Origin: Periweissella cryptocerci
Lineage (GTDB): Bacteria; Bacillota; Bacilli; Lactobacillales; Lactobacillaceae
Assembly (NCBI RefSeq): GCF_004358325.1
Contig: NZ_CP037940.1
Span: 2,170,001-2,234,000, forward strand
Reading direction: 5' to 3'
DNA length: 64,000 bases
Positions 44,058 through 54,020 of the stretch are shown here, one piece after another (the first letter of the stretch is position 1; each line of letters starts with the position of its first letter). A program made the position numbers and the translations under genes. The notes below the pieces were generated by a model. It had not been told where the DNA came from, did no database searches, and saw nothing but the letters and a program-made list of their open reading frames with translations.

Positions 44058-45407
44058 ATGATGATTAATAACTACGATGAGGCAGTGGCGTACATTCACA
44101 GCCGTTCAGTGTGGAAGAAGACGCCAACTTTTGCGCGGATTACGGCACTCTTAGCGGCATTGGATAACCCGCAAGAAAAAATTAAAACGGTGCATATTAC
44201 GGGCACCAATGGTAAAGGGTCAACAACTGCGTTTTTACGGAATATTTTACAAAGTAACGGTTTAACCGTGGGGACGTTTACTTCACCATTTATCACGAAA
44301 TTTAACGAAAGAATTAGTTTAGATGGTGTGATGCTGTCAGATGAAGCAATCCTTAAGCTGGTGCAAAAAATCGAACCGATTGTGGCAGAACTTGATGAAA
44401 AACTTGCCGATGGCGGACCAACCGAATTTGAAGTTATTACAGCGATGATGTTTTACTATTTTGCGACTAATCCAGTTGATATTGTGTTGGTTGAAGTGGG
44501 GATTGGCGGTACTTGGGATTCAACGAATGTCATTACACCATTATTAAGTATTATCACTTCGGTTGGTATGGATCACATGCATGTGCTTGGGAATACATTG
44601 GCCGAAATTGCTGACCAAAAAGCTGGCATTATCAAGCCGGGGGTACCAGTGATTTACGGTGGCTCAGTCACTGATGAAGCCGGCAAAGTGATTGCAGAGG
44701 TTGCCGCAAAACAAGCGTCGCTGCTATATACATTTGACAATCTTGAAATAAAGCTTGCTAAGGCGAATTATCAATGGCAGGAAAAATTTAGCTGGCAATT
44801 GGGGGATGCGGAACTACTTTCTACCATGAAGCCCCGCAAATTGCCAGACACGGTAATTTCATTACTGGGTGAGCATCAAGTGGCCAATGCGAGTCTCGCA
44901 ATTTTGGCTTATTATTATTTGGCCAGCCAACATGTTGTGGCATTTGATGTTGCTACTTTGCGTGCGGCACTATTTGCTACTACTTGGCCAGCACGATTTG
45001 AACGGTTAAATGACGAGCCATTAGTAGTTATTGATGGCGCACATAATGTACCAGCAGTGACGCAACTGGCGACTTTGTTGCAGGATCACTTTGCAACCTT
45101 GGATACGATTCATGTGATTTTTGCCGCGCTCGCTGATAAGCAGTTTATCGAGATGGCCGAATTGTTAGTAGCCGTACCAAATGTCAAATTACACGCTACG
45201 GAATTTGCCGGGCCGGGGAAACGTGATATTGCTGATGAAGACTTGTTAGCGGAACGTTTTGGTGACCAAATTGACACGTATGAAACGTGGCCTATCGCGT
45301 TGGCCACGGTACTTGATGACCTTGGCGATAACGATATGATTCTCCTGACTGGATCGTTGTATTTTGTGAGCGAAGTGCGCGCATACTTTAAAAGTTTAGC
45401 AAATTAA
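44058..45407 (+). CDS. folC: Folylpolyglutamate / dihydrofolate synthase
   Basis: A 449-aa Mur-ligase-fold enzyme that adds glutamate to folates. ATP motif HITGTNGKGSTTAFL, folate-region TSPFITKFNERIS, DIVLVEVGIGGTWDSTN and the central-domain motifs DHMHVLG and DGAHN are present. GTGGGGG precedes the ATG pair at 44058/44061. Its terminator overlaps the ribosome site of radC. Confidence 0.92.
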   Translation: MMINNYDEAVAYIHSRSVWKKTPTFARITALLAALDNPQEKIKTVHITGTNGKGSTTAFLRNILQSNGLTVGTFTSPFITKFNERISLDGVMLSDEAILKLVQKIEPIVAELDEKLADGGPTEFEVITAMMFYYFATNPVDIVLVEVGIGGTWDSTNVITPLLSIITSVGMDHMHVLGNTLAEIADQKAGIIKPGVPVIYGGSVTDEAGKVIAEVAAKQASLLYTFDNLEIKLAKANYQWQEKFSWQLGDAELLSTMKPRKLPDTVISLLGEHQVANASLAILAYYYLASQHVVAFDVATLRAALFATTWPARFERLNDEPLVVIDGAHNVPAVTQLATLLQDHFATLDTIHVIFAALADKQFIEMAELLVAVPNVKLHATEFAGPGKRDIADEDLLAERFGDQIDTYETWPIALATVLDDLGDNDMILLTGSLYFVSEVRAYFKSLAN

Positions 45408-45417
45408 AAAATAATCG

Positions 45418-45467
45418 AACTCCTTACGTATATTACTTATATAAGCTAATTTACGAAGGAGTTTTTT
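45418..45467 (+). terminator. folC terminator whose 3' arm is the radC ribosome site
   Basis: AACTCCTT (45418-45425) pairs with AAGGAGTT (45456-45463), extended by CGTA/TACG and followed by seven Ts. AAGGAG in the 3' arm is the only ribosome site for radC, whose ATG starts two bases after the T-run. Confidence 0.8.
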
Positions 45468-45468
45468 T

Positions 45469-46134
45469 ATGATGACTGAAAATTTTGTGGCGCCTGTAAA
45501 CGAATTATCCATGAATGAACTACTGGATCAATATTTTTGGTCACATGGTTTTGAACAAACTGCGCGTGAACGTGCGATTGCTGAGTTCTTCAAATATTTT
45601 CCAAATGAACTGGCGTATCAGCAAGCAGACTACCAACGGTTGCAAGCATTTATCGCCATCAATCCTAATGTTTATGGTTCTTTGGTGGCAACAATAGAAC
45701 TGGGAAAACGAATTGGTAACGCGACACCAGATATTTTGGGCCAAGTATTGTCTAGCAAAATGTTCGGTGAACAATTAATCAAGGAAATGCATATGTTGAG
45801 CCAAGAGCAACTCTGGTTATATTCATTGAATGCCAAACACGAAATTTTGGCAAAGGATATCATTCACATTGGGACACTCAGCACGTGCCCATTTCATCCA
45901 CGGGATATTTTCCGCCGGGCCTTGCAGTTAAATGCCGAAAGCATTGTCATTGTCCACAATCATCCAAGCGGGCAAGCACAGCCCTCACACAACGATGTGG
46001 TGTTGTCACAAAGACTTGTCAATTGTGGGCAACTCTTTAATATCGCGGTACTTGATTCATTCGTAATTGGTTTTCACGAATACCGCAGTTTACGTGAAGA
46101 AGGGCTGATAAACGCAGCAACGTCACTGGATTAG
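45469..46134 (+). CDS. radC: RadC/YsxA-family JAB1/MPN-domain protein
   Basis: A 221-aa RadC-like protein. The C-terminal MPN+ domain holds the JAMM metal motif (HNHPSG, followed by the SHND region). Residues 1-100 are the usual helical N-terminal part. Despite the name, a DNA repair role is not established for the family. AAGGAG upstream is embedded in the folC terminator hairpin. Confidence 0.88.
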   Translation: MMTENFVAPVNELSMNELLDQYFWSHGFEQTARERAIAEFFKYFPNELAYQQADYQRLQAFIAINPNVYGSLVATIELGKRIGNATPDILGQVLSSKMFGEQLIKEMHMLSQEQLWLYSLNAKHEILAKDIIHIGTLSTCPFHPRDIFRRALQLNAESIVIVHNHPSGQAQPSHNDVVLSQRLVNCGQLFNIAVLDSFVIGFHEYRSLREEGLINAATSLD

Positions 46135-46297
46135 CGCAGTTGATTTGCTAATGTATTAGCTAGATGCGCGTATTATTTTCAGGTACGCAATGGCGAGTAA
46201 AGATATTAAGGATTGGTAAGATGGACATTAAGATTATAGATGTCTAATGATATTTGATATAATGTACTTATCTCAAATATATGGAGGACAATTTATT

Positions 46298-46867
46298 ATG
46301 ACACTTATTATTATCTTGATCATTGTAGTAGTCATTGCACTTGCTTGGATTTCAATCTACAACGGTTTAGTAAAATCACGGATGCACACTAAGGAAGCGT
46401 GGAGCCAAATTGACGTGCAATTGAAGCGCCGAAATGACTTGATTCCTAACTTAGTTGAAACGGTTAAAGGTTACGCTAACTTTGAACAAGGAACATTAGA
46501 AAAAGTTGTTGGTTTACGCAATCAAATCGCGCAAGCACCAGCTGGTAACCAAAATGAAACGATGAAGTTGTCGGATCAAATGACTTCATCAATCAAAGGG
46601 ATTTTTGCAGTTGCGGAATCATACCCTGATTTAAAGGCCAACGAACAATACAAGCAATTGATGGAAGAATTGACGAACACGGAAAACAAGATTGCGTACT
46701 CACGTCAACTCTTCAACACGACAACTGCCAGTTACAATGCTAAGTTGCAGACTTTCCCAACTAATGTACTTGCTGGTATTCACCACTTTGAACCAAGTGA
46801 ATTCTTGGAAACGCCAGCGGAAGAAAAAGCGGTGCCCAAGGTTTCATTTGGAGCTGACGGCAAGTAG
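46298..46867 (+). CDS. lemA: LemA family protein
   Basis: A 189-aa protein with an N-terminal membrane helix ([21 protein letters not shown]) and LemA signatures [28 protein letters not shown] and [17 protein letters not shown] precedes the ATG at 46298 by 10 bp. Paired with htpX 14 bp downstream, the usual arrangement in lactic acid bacteria. Confidence 0.92.
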   Translation: MTLIIILIIVVVIALAWISIYNGLVKSRMHTKEAWSQIDVQLKRRNDLIPNLVETVKGYANFEQGTLEKVVGLRNQIAQAPAGNQNETMKLSDQMTSSIKGIFAVAESYPDLKANEQYKQLMEELTNTENKIAYSRQLFNTTTASYNAKLQTFPTNVLAGIHHFEPSEFLETPAEEKAVPKVSFGADGK

Positions 46868-46881
46868 GTAAGGAGACTAAC

Positions 46882-47778
46882 ATGTTATTCGATCAAATCG
46901 CGCAAAATAAACGGCGTACGGTCTATCTGTTAGTTGGCTTTACTATCTTGATGCTTTTGATTGGGGCAGCCGTTGGTTACTACGCCGTTGGTTCAATGGA
47001 AGTTGGGCTGATTGCTGCGGCTGTGATTGGTGCGATTTATGCATGGATTATGATTGAACAATCTACTGAAATTGTGATGAGCATGAACCACGCCCGAGAA
47101 ATCACGGATAAGAATCAAGCACCCCAATTATGGAATGTGGTGGAGGACATGGCGATGGTTGCCAACGTGCCAATGCCACGGGTGTTTATCATTGATGATC
47201 CGAGTCCAAACGCATTTGCCACGGGTAACAGTCCGAAGAATTCGGCGGTTGCTGCAACTACTGGGATTTTAGCGCGCTTGAATCGTGAAGAACTTGAGGG
47301 CGTAATGGCGCATGAAATGTCGCACGTCCGTAATTATGATATTCGGATTTCAACGATTGCCCTCGCATTAACGGCAGCGATTTCATTACTAGTTAATATC
47401 GGTAGTCGCTTCTGGATGTTTGGTGGTAATCGTAAAAATGATAGTAAAAATGAAGGTGGCGGCCAAGCGCAATTAATTATGATGGTTGTGTCAATTGTCC
47501 TGATGGTTCTTGGACCAATCGTGGCGACCATCGTGCAATTAGCGATTTCGCGGAATCGTGAATATTTGGCTGATGCCAGTGCGGTTGAACTTACCCGGAA
47601 TCCCCAAGGGTTGATAAGTGCGCTTAAAAAGATTTCTGATTCAGAACCGATGCAAAATGCTGATCCTAACTCGGCGGCACTTTACATCGAAGATCCAATG
47701 AAGAAAAAATCAATGGCGCACTTATTTTCAACACACCCAGAAACTACAGATAGAATTGCTCGCTTAGAAAAGATGTAA
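46882..47778 (+). CDS. htpX: Zinc metalloprotease HtpX homologue
   Basis: A 298-aa M48B membrane protease: two N-terminal membrane helices, zinc motif HEMSH with the Glu ligand in [13 protein letters not shown], and two further membrane helices. It degrades misfolded membrane proteins. AAGGAG precedes the ATG. Confidence 0.94.
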   Translation: MLFDQIAQNKRRTVYLLVGFTILMLLIGAAVGYYAVGSMEVGLIAAAVIGAIYAWIMIEQSTEIVMSMNHAREITDKNQAPQLWNVVEDMAMVANVPMPRVFIIDDPSPNAFATGNSPKNSAVAATTGILARLNREELEGVMAHEMSHVRNYDIRISTIALALTAAISLLVNIGSRFWMFGGNRKNDSKNEGGGQAQLIMMVVSIVLMVLGPIVATIVQLAISRNREYLADASAVELTRNPQGLISALKKISDSEPMQNADPNSAALYIEDPMKKKSMAHLFSTHPETTDRIARLEKM

Positions 47779-47797
47779 GAGCGTATCAATAAATCAT

Positions 47798-47849
47798 AAA
47801 AAGTCGTCATTTACGCGTTTGAAAACGTTGAAATGGCGGCTTTTGTTTT
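47798..47849 (+). terminator. Terminator of lemA-htpX
   Basis: AAAAGTCGTCATTT / AAATGGCGGCTTTT outer stem with an inner CGTTT/AAACG helix, followed by GTTTTG. Confidence 0.7.
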
Positions 47850-47965
47850 GTATTAATGTAAAATGTAGATGCGTAAGTTAGTAGTATTGGAAATTGTGAA
47901 TATGGCAGTAGGTAACATTTTCGGGCATAGGTTGACTTGCGCTGCGATTAATTGTAGGCTACAGG

Positions 47966-47979
47966 TGTAAGCGGTTTCA
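47966..47979 (+). promoter_or_regulatory. cre site upstream of araB
   Basis: TGTAAGCGGTTTCA matches all 14 positions of the CcpA consensus TGWAARCGNTWNCW, 60 bp before the araB start. Confidence 0.75.
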
Positions 47980-48039
47980 AATCAGTGCTAATTGTAACGC
48001 TGATATTTAGAGATTCATCAACGAAATGGGGAGTAGATA

Positions 48040-49641
48040 GTGGACAAACAAGCGATTAAACAAGAAATAACTAATGGCAAAACCGCATTAGGAATTGAAT
48101 TGGGTTCAACGCGGATTAAGGTTGTCTTAGTAGCATCTGATTTTTCAACAATTGCAAGCGGGGGCTTCGATTGGGAAAATAAGTTAGAAGATGGTAACTG
48201 GACGTATTCATTGGAAGATATCTGGGCAGGGGTACAGGCAGCATATGCCGAGGTCGCCCAAAAAGTTGGTGATGAGTATGCCGAATTACAATCAATTGGT
48301 TCAATGGGTTTTTCGGGAATGATGCATGGGTACATGGCATTTGATGACAAAGGTGAATTACTGGTACCATTTCGGACATGGCGGAATTCAAGTACGTGGC
48401 GAGCAGCTAAGATGCTTTCAAAACTATTTAATTTCAATATTCCACAACGCTTCAGTATTTCACACCTGTATCAAGCCATCTTGGATCAAGAATCACATGT
48501 TAAAAATGTTGATTTCATCACGACCCTAGGTGGTTATATTCACTGGAAAGTTACTGGTGAAAAAATTCTCGGTGTCGGGGATGCGTCAGGTATGTTCCCA
48601 ATTGATTCAGTTACGGATCAATTTGATCATAAAATGTTACAGAAATTCCGTAATTTAAAAGCGGTACAACAATATCGATGGGATATTGCTGATGTCTTAC
48701 CAGCAATTCGGTTGGCAGGTGAAGAAGCCGGACATTTAACAGCGGCTGGGGCAGCACTTATTGACCCAACCGGTAATCTCCAACCTGGTTCGATTGTTGC
48801 CGCCCCAGAAGGTGATGCCGGTACGGGAATGGTAGCAACTAATTCAGTTAAGCAACGAACAGCTAACATTTCAGCTGGAACGTCAGCGTTTGCGATGGTG
48901 GTGTTAGAAAAGCCGCTCGCCCAAGTTTATGAAGTCATCGATATGGTGACGACACCCGATGGTTCAGCTGTGGCAATGGTTCATGCCAATAATTCATCTT
49001 CCGATATTAATGCGTGGGCGAAGTTGTTTGGTGAATTTGCCAAAGCGATTGGAACGGAACTTACGTCAACTGAGTTATATAGTGCTTTGTTTAACTCAGT
49101 TAAGGAGTCCCAACCCAACGCGGGTGAATTATTAAGCTATGGGTATTACTCTGGAGAAAATATCACGGGAATGGATGAAGGACGCCCATTGTTAGTCCGG
49201 ACACCCACTAGTGAGTTTTCATTGGGGAACTTAATGCGGATGAATCTGTACTCGGCCTTTGGTGCGATGAAGATTGGTTTAGATATTTTGAAAGAAGAAG
49301 AGGTTACGACTGATAGTGTAGTTGCCCAAGGTGGTATTTTTAAGACACCAGTGATTGCCCAATCGATTTTGGCCGCAATTATGGGGGCACCAGTGACAGT
49401 CATGGCTAACGCCGGTGAAGGTGGTCCTTGGGCCATGGCGATTCTGAGCCAGTTTGTGACGATGCGCGATGCCGATGAAAAGCTTGCTGATTTTTTGGAT
49501 AACAAAGTTTTTAAGGATGTTAAACGGACAACCCTTGAACCTGATCAAAATGACGTGATTGGCTTTGCTGAGTTCATGAAGAATTATAACGAGGGACTCA
49601 TTATTGAACGTGCAGCGATTGAACATTATCCTGCCAAGTAA
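48040..49641 (+). CDS. araB: FGGY carbohydrate kinase, probable L-ribulokinase
   Basis: A 533-aa FGGY kinase. The N-terminal ATP-binding motif is LGIELGSTRIKVVL; the family signatures MGFSGMMHGYMAFD and TANISAGTSAFAM are present. Length and sequence style match the AraB enzymes of lactobacilli rather than 500-aa xylulokinases. A GTG start with ATGGGGAG upstream. araD lies 4.4 kb downstream, supporting the pentose route. Gluconate or xylulose kinase remain alternatives. CcpA control is likely. Confidence 0.75.
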   Translation: MDKQAIKQEITNGKTALGIELGSTRIKVVLVASDFSTIASGGFDWENKLEDGNWTYSLEDIWAGVQAAYAEVAQKVGDEYAELQSIGSMGFSGMMHGYMAFDDKGELLVPFRTWRNSSTWRAAKMLSKLFNFNIPQRFSISHLYQAILDQESHVKNVDFITTLGGYIHWKVTGEKILGVGDASGMFPIDSVTDQFDHKMLQKFRNLKAVQQYRWDIADVLPAIRLAGEEAGHLTAAGAALIDPTGNLQPGSIVAAPEGDAGTGMVATNSVKQRTANISAGTSAFAMVVLEKPLAQVYEVIDMVTTPDGSAVAMVHANNSSSDINAWAKLFGEFAKAIGTELTSTELYSALFNSVKESQPNAGELLSYGYYSGENITGMDEGRPLLVRTPTSEFSLGNLMRMNLYSAFGAMKIGLDILKEEEVTTDSVVAQGGIFKTPVIAQSILAAIMGAPVTVMANAGEGGPWAMAILSQFVTMRDADEKLADFLDNKVFKDVKRTTLEPDQNDVIGFAEFMKNYNEGLIIERAAIEHYPAK

Positions 49642-49670
49642 ATCTTTAGATACGCGAAATGAAAAATGTG

Positions 49671-49717
49671 AATAGGGATTCAAAATCAGTATTTAATGAT
49701 TTTGAATCCCTATTTTT
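49671..49717 (+). terminator. Terminator of araB
   Basis: A perfect 18-bp stem, AATAGGGATTCAAAATCA (49671-49688) with its complement at 49697-49714, followed by TTT. Confidence 0.9.
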
Positions 49718-49883
49718 GGCCTGTAAGTTATTAAAATGTTAATTACCATCGATTAATTAAACGCGCGCTAAAAGTAAGCTTCGGTAAATCTTCACATACT
49801 CGAGGGCTCATCTTAAGTATTTTCAAATTAATTTGGGAAAATTGATTATCCAAAAAATGAATTATCTTAAGGAGAATGAGTAC

Positions 49884-52727
49884 ATGAAAAAACAAGTAAT
49901 TGTATCAACGGGGCTTGCCTCAGCAATGGTTATCTCAACCCTCGCCGGGCCGGTAGCGGTGTTAGCTGATGTGAAGCCTGAGGAATCGCGAGTTGAACAA
50001 AAAATGAAGAGCAAGGCTGGTAAGGGGACAGACGTGAGTTCGGAGCAGTCGAAGAAAGCGTTGCAAGAATTCCGTAAAGGGATGCCAAACGGGCCTAAGC
50101 TTGGAACAAACAAACAAGTGCCGACTAAACGAACTGAACCGGTAACCAAGCAACGTCAAGCCGCTAAAATTGCCCGGATTGGGGAGGGTAAGGCGTTTGA
50201 GCAACTTATTCCTGATGCGGAACTTCGGGGTGGAATTGCGACATATGGAGGATATAAGGAAGGGGAAAATCTGATATCGGATGATGTTACGATTTTAAAT
50301 GAATCAGATGATGCAACGGCAGTAAAACAGGTGTTAGCAAAGATTACTTGGTTATGTTTATATCAGCAAGACACTTATTCTGTGACAAATTTAACAGGTA
50401 TCAATAATTTAACTAATTTAGAACATTTAGATTTTGATAATGATACTAATGTTGGGGTAAAACATAATATTAAATCAATAGCTTCAGGTACGTTCGCGAA
50501 CATGAGTAAATTAGACATTATATATCTTGATGGGAATGGATTAGAAAGCATTGATCCAGATGCGTTTGAAAATAACGATAAGTTGAGGTACCTAATTATA
50601 TATGACAATCCTTTAACTGACTTCGATTTTTTACACCCATTATCACTGAATATGAATGTACAAGCCGGTTGGAACAAAAGTGTGATTTGGCAAGATAGCG
50701 TGAAACTACTCGCTGAGACCAACGGGGTACCGATACCTGTATTTTTGGATAATAGTGGTATGGACATGCAGAGAGTGGTAAAGTTGACCGCTAAATTTAA
50801 GCAACAATTACAAGGTAATCACGCGTATGATGATGAGTTAAATAATATTGATTATTCGTATCTGAATCAAAACGAGACGTTTAAGCGATTGATTCCAGAT
50901 GGTGGGCTTCGGACAGCAATCGTAGAAGCTGTGGATGGTGAAGCTCAAAAAATTCTGAATGAGTCTGATTCGGAAGCGACCATTAAAGAAGTTTTGAAGT
51001 CGATTAATAACCTTCAAAATTATGGCGGCGAGGTAACCATTAGAAGTTTAGATGGGATAAATAATTTAACAAATTTGGAATACTTATATTTGGAAGACCA
51101 ATGTATTGTAGAACTGAAAGCGAATACGTTTGCTGATATGGACAAACTAAGCAGGCTATATTTATCTGATAGTGGAACTACTAGTATTGATGAAAACGCG
51201 TTTGCTGGATTAACAAGTTTGAAGTACTTAGACTTCTACAATGGCTTTGAGCAAGTAAAGTTGAAAGCAAAAACATTTGCACCTTTAAATAATTTAGAAG
51301 AATTATATTTATACAATTGTGACATTAGTACAACTAATTTCGCCAACTTGACTAAATTAATAGAATTTGGATTAGGTGGTAAGCTAGGACTTACCAAACT
51401 AGACGCAAAAATATTTGCTAAGATGACTGCATTAGAGTATTTTGATTTGTACTATAGTTTGATTACAGAAATTGATGAAAATACATTTGTTGGCTTAGAT
51501 AAATTAAAGTCGGTATATCTGGAAAATAATTCAAATTTGACTAATTTCGACTTTTTACACGCATTATCGGTAAGTAGCAACTTGGGTACAAGTACCGAAG
51601 ATTGGGAAAGAAGCTTAGCTTGGCAAGATTCAGTTAACGAGCTAGCCGTAAGTTTAGGCGTAATGCCATTAGAATTTATAGGAAGTACAAGCAGCACTGC
51701 GATAGCTTGCGCTAAGTTCAAGCAAGGTTTGAATGTAATTAAAAATACTCAAAATGTCGGTGGTGTTACAAACAACGATGCCATTAAAGCTGCTCAAGAT
51801 GAGCTGAAAGCCGCAGTTGAAAGTGGCGATGAAGCACAAATTAGTACGCTTAAGAATAACCTCTATAATTTAATTAATACTGAAATCAAGAGTACATCGG
51901 ATTCGTTAATCAAGAACGCCAATAATAACGCAGCCGTCAAAACTGCCTTGGCTGCCGTTGAAACTGCTAAAAACAATCATGATTATGGAAACATGGCGAC
52001 ATTAATCAATAACTTGAAGACCGTTGTTGCGACGTACAAGACTGCGACAGTAAATAATGCCAACAAGCTATTAACACATCAATCAGTTAAGACCGCCGGC
52101 GCCAACACCAACATCGCGCGGGCCAAGACTAATTTACAAAATGCGCTCAATGCGACCGGTAAGAATTATGATCAAATTGCCGAGTTGACGCAAAAACTGA
52201 CGGCGGCCATCAACGGGACAACCATTAAGCAAGTTAAGGTGAGCGTTGCCAAGAGTTACCACAAAAATAATTACATCACGGTAACGACCACAAAGGGCAA
52301 CAAAGTCACGGTTAAGGCGGGCAACAAGGTTGTCGCCACTATGACTGCCAAGTCAGACAACAAATTCAACATCAAAATTAACGGCTTAAAAGCCAAACAA
52401 AAATTAACTGTCATCGCTGAACGTAATGATGAAGCAACGATATTACACACGACGACGACCGTTACTCACCAAGTGACAGCTTCACCAAAAGTTAAGGCTA
52501 AGAAGCTAAAGGTTAAGGGAAAGCTAGTTACTGGAACCGTGAAAAAGGGTTCAACGGTTAAAGTGTACAAGGGCAAAAAATTGATTGCCGAGAAGGTGAT
52601 TAAAAACGGTAAGATTAAGATTACCTTGAAGAAAAAGTACGCTAAGAAGACGAAGTTGAAGATTACAATTCAGCATGATCACGCAAATGGGTTCGCAAGT
52701 AAGACTTGGACTGTTCGTGTGAAATGA
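49884..52727 (+). CDS. Secreted leucine-rich-repeat surface protein
   Basis: A 947-aa protein. A signal peptide (about 1-29, ending AVLAD) precedes two similar LRR blocks, each introduced by a LIPDxxLR motif and ILNESD, and continuing with NLTNLEHL/FANMSKL-type repeats. A helical, Ala/Asn-rich segment (about 620-790) follows. The C-terminus is a Lys-rich Ig-like region (about 790-947) ending KTWTVRVK. There is no LPxTG, so the cationic tail may hold it on the wall. Start at 49884 after AAGGAG. Possible adhesin or host interaction protein. Confidence 0.82.
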   Translation: MKKQVIVSTGLASAMVISTLAGPVAVLADVKPEESRVEQKMKSKAGKGTDVSSEQSKKALQEFRKGMPNGPKLGTNKQVPTKRTEPVTKQRQAAKIARIGEGKAFEQLIPDAELRGGIATYGGYKEGENLISDDVTILNESDDATAVKQVLAKITWLCLYQQDTYSVTNLTGINNLTNLEHLDFDNDTNVGVKHNIKSIASGTFANMSKLDIIYLDGNGLESIDPDAFENNDKLRYLIIYDNPLTDFDFLHPLSLNMNVQAGWNKSVIWQDSVKLLAETNGVPIPVFLDNSGMDMQRVVKLTAKFKQQLQGNHAYDDELNNIDYSYLNQNETFKRLIPDGGLRTAIVEAVDGEAQKILNESDSEATIKEVLKSINNLQNYGGEVTIRSLDGINNLTNLEYLYLEDQCIVELKANTFADMDKLSRLYLSDSGTTSIDENAFAGLTSLKYLDFYNGFEQVKLKAKTFAPLNNLEELYLYNCDISTTNFANLTKLIEFGLGGKLGLTKLDAKIFAKMTALEYFDLYYSLITEIDENTFVGLDKLKSVYLENNSNLTNFDFLHALSVSSNLGTSTEDWERSLAWQDSVNELAVSLGVMPLEFIGSTSSTAIACAKFKQGLNVIKNTQNVGGVTNNDAIKAAQDELKAAVESGDEAQISTLKNNLYNLINTEIKSTSDSLIKNANNNAAVKTALAAVETAKNNHDYGNMATLINNLKTVVATYKTATVNNANKLLTHQSVKTAGANTNIARAKTNLQNALNATGKNYDQIAELTQKLTAAINGTTIKQVKVSVAKSYHKNNYITVTTTKGNKVTVKAGNKVVATMTAKSDNKFNIKINGLKAKQKLTVIAERNDEATILHTTTTVTHQVTASPKVKAKKLKVKGKLVTGTVKKGSTVKVYKGKKLIAEKVIKNGKIKITLKKKYAKKTKLKITIQHDHANGFASKTWTVRVK

Positions 52728-52740
52728 TTTTATCTGAAAA

Positions 52741-52782
52741 GAAGTGGGGCTTGGACGAGTTATGTCTTAAGCCCCACTTTCT
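52741..52782 (+). terminator. Terminator of the LRR gene
   Basis: GAAGTGGGGCTT / AAGCCCCACTTTC stem with an inner GGACG/TGTCT-type pairing. T content downstream is modest. Confidence 0.75.
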
Positions 52783-52986
52783 ATTTACTACCATATACTG
52801 CTTAAACGAGTTAGCGTTGAACGCTTGCTTACCTAGGGTGCAAGATGAGCTATACCAATCATTATCAACGTGTTAAAAATAGCAGTGATTAAGACACAGC
52901 ATACCACTTATACAACAATAAATACGGATTATTTACAAAAAGTAAGGAATAATTATGAATTTGCTAAAAAGCCTATCTTTATGAAA
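52783..52986. other. Intergenic region before the SDR gene
   Basis: No gene or repeat seen. The stretch continues to 53127 and carries the cre site at 52987. Confidence 0.4.
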
Positions 52987-53000
52987 TGGAAACGGTTACA
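52987..53000 (+). promoter_or_regulatory. cre-like site upstream of the SDR-araD region
   Basis: TGGAAACGGTTACA matches 13 of 14 positions of the CcpA consensus, 128 bp before the SDR start. Confidence 0.65.
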
Positions 53001-53127
53001 CTTTGGATATAGTAAAGAAGCAAGGGAATCACATAAGCCTTGATTGCCAAGCTCGATACTTGAAACTCCTGGGGGAACAAAATGTATCATAACTTATTGT
53101 GGCTTATATACCAAAGGGGATTATCTA

Positions 53128-53904
53128 ATGGGAATCTTAGAAAAGATGAGCTTAGCCGGTAAAAATGCTTTCGTAACGGGGGGAGCACGAGGTATCGGTA
53201 AGAATTACGCAACTGGACTTGCTGAAGCAGGCGCCAACGTTGCGATCATCGATTTAAATATTGATTTAGCAAAGGAAACAGCTGCTGAATTGTCAAAATC
53301 AACTGGTAACAAAGTGATTGCGATTAAAGCAGATGTTACTGATCCAGACCAAGTCAACGAATTCGTTGATAAGGTAGTAAAAGAATTTGGAACATTGGAT
53401 ATTGCGGTTAATAATGCCGGGATTACTTTGTTGGAAGCGGCCGAGACAGTTTCTTATAAAGACTGGCAACGTGTCATTGATTTGGACTTAACTGCTGTAT
53501 TCTTAGGTTCACAAGCTGCTGGTAAGGTGATGTTGAAGCAAGGTAAGGGGGCGATTATTAATACCGCCTCAATGTCTGGTTCAATTATCAATTTGCCACA
53601 AAAGCAAATTTCATACTCAGCTGCTAAAGCTGGTGTAATCATGTTATCTAAAGCCTTGGCTGTTGAATGGGCTGAACGTGGAATCCGTGTTAACACTATT
53701 TCACCAGGTTACATCGGTACCGACTTAACATTGGGTGACCCATACTTGGGTACTATCATCAAGGATTGGGAAGCACAATCACCAATGAAGCGGATTGGTC
53801 GTCCTGAAGAATTACAAGGTCTGATTGTTTACTTGGCTGGTGATACAGCTACGTTTACAACCGGTGAAGATTACTTGATTGATGGTGCCTTTACGGCAAT
53901 CTAA
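53128..53904 (+). CDS. Short-chain dehydrogenase, probable polyol/sugar dehydrogenase
   Basis: A 258-aa classical SDR: cofactor motif TGGARGIG, NNAG, catalytic Ser in SMSGS and YSAAK. The IIDLN element after beta-2 suggests an NAD(H) preference. AAAGGGG precedes the ATG at 53128; the longer frame from 53044 is not supported. Next to araD and a sugar porter, so it may oxidise a pentitol to the ketose that araB phosphorylates (inference). Confidence 0.85.
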   Translation: MGILEKMSLAGKNAFVTGGARGIGKNYATGLAEAGANVAIIDLNIDLAKETAAELSKSTGNKVIAIKADVTDPDQVNEFVDKVVKEFGTLDIAVNNAGITLLEAAETVSYKDWQRVIDLDLTAVFLGSQAAGKVMLKQGKGAIINTASMSGSIINLPQKQISYSAAKAGVIMLSKALAVEWAERGIRVNTISPGYIGTDLTLGDPYLGTIIKDWEAQSPMKRIGRPEELQGLIVYLAGDTATFTTGEDYLIDGAFTAI

Positions 53905-53912
53905 TCAATAAA

Positions 53913-53951
53913 TAATGGGAGGTCGTAATTTTGTACGACCTCCCATTTTCT
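53913..53951 (+). terminator. Terminator of the SDR gene
   Basis: AATGGGAGGTCGTA / TACGACCTCCCATT followed by TT. Confidence 0.85.
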
Positions 53952-54020
53952 GTAAAGACGAGTTGCTAGCGCAAGCAACAAAAGTGTGACTCATTATTGA
54001 GAAACACGTTAGGGGGGCGC

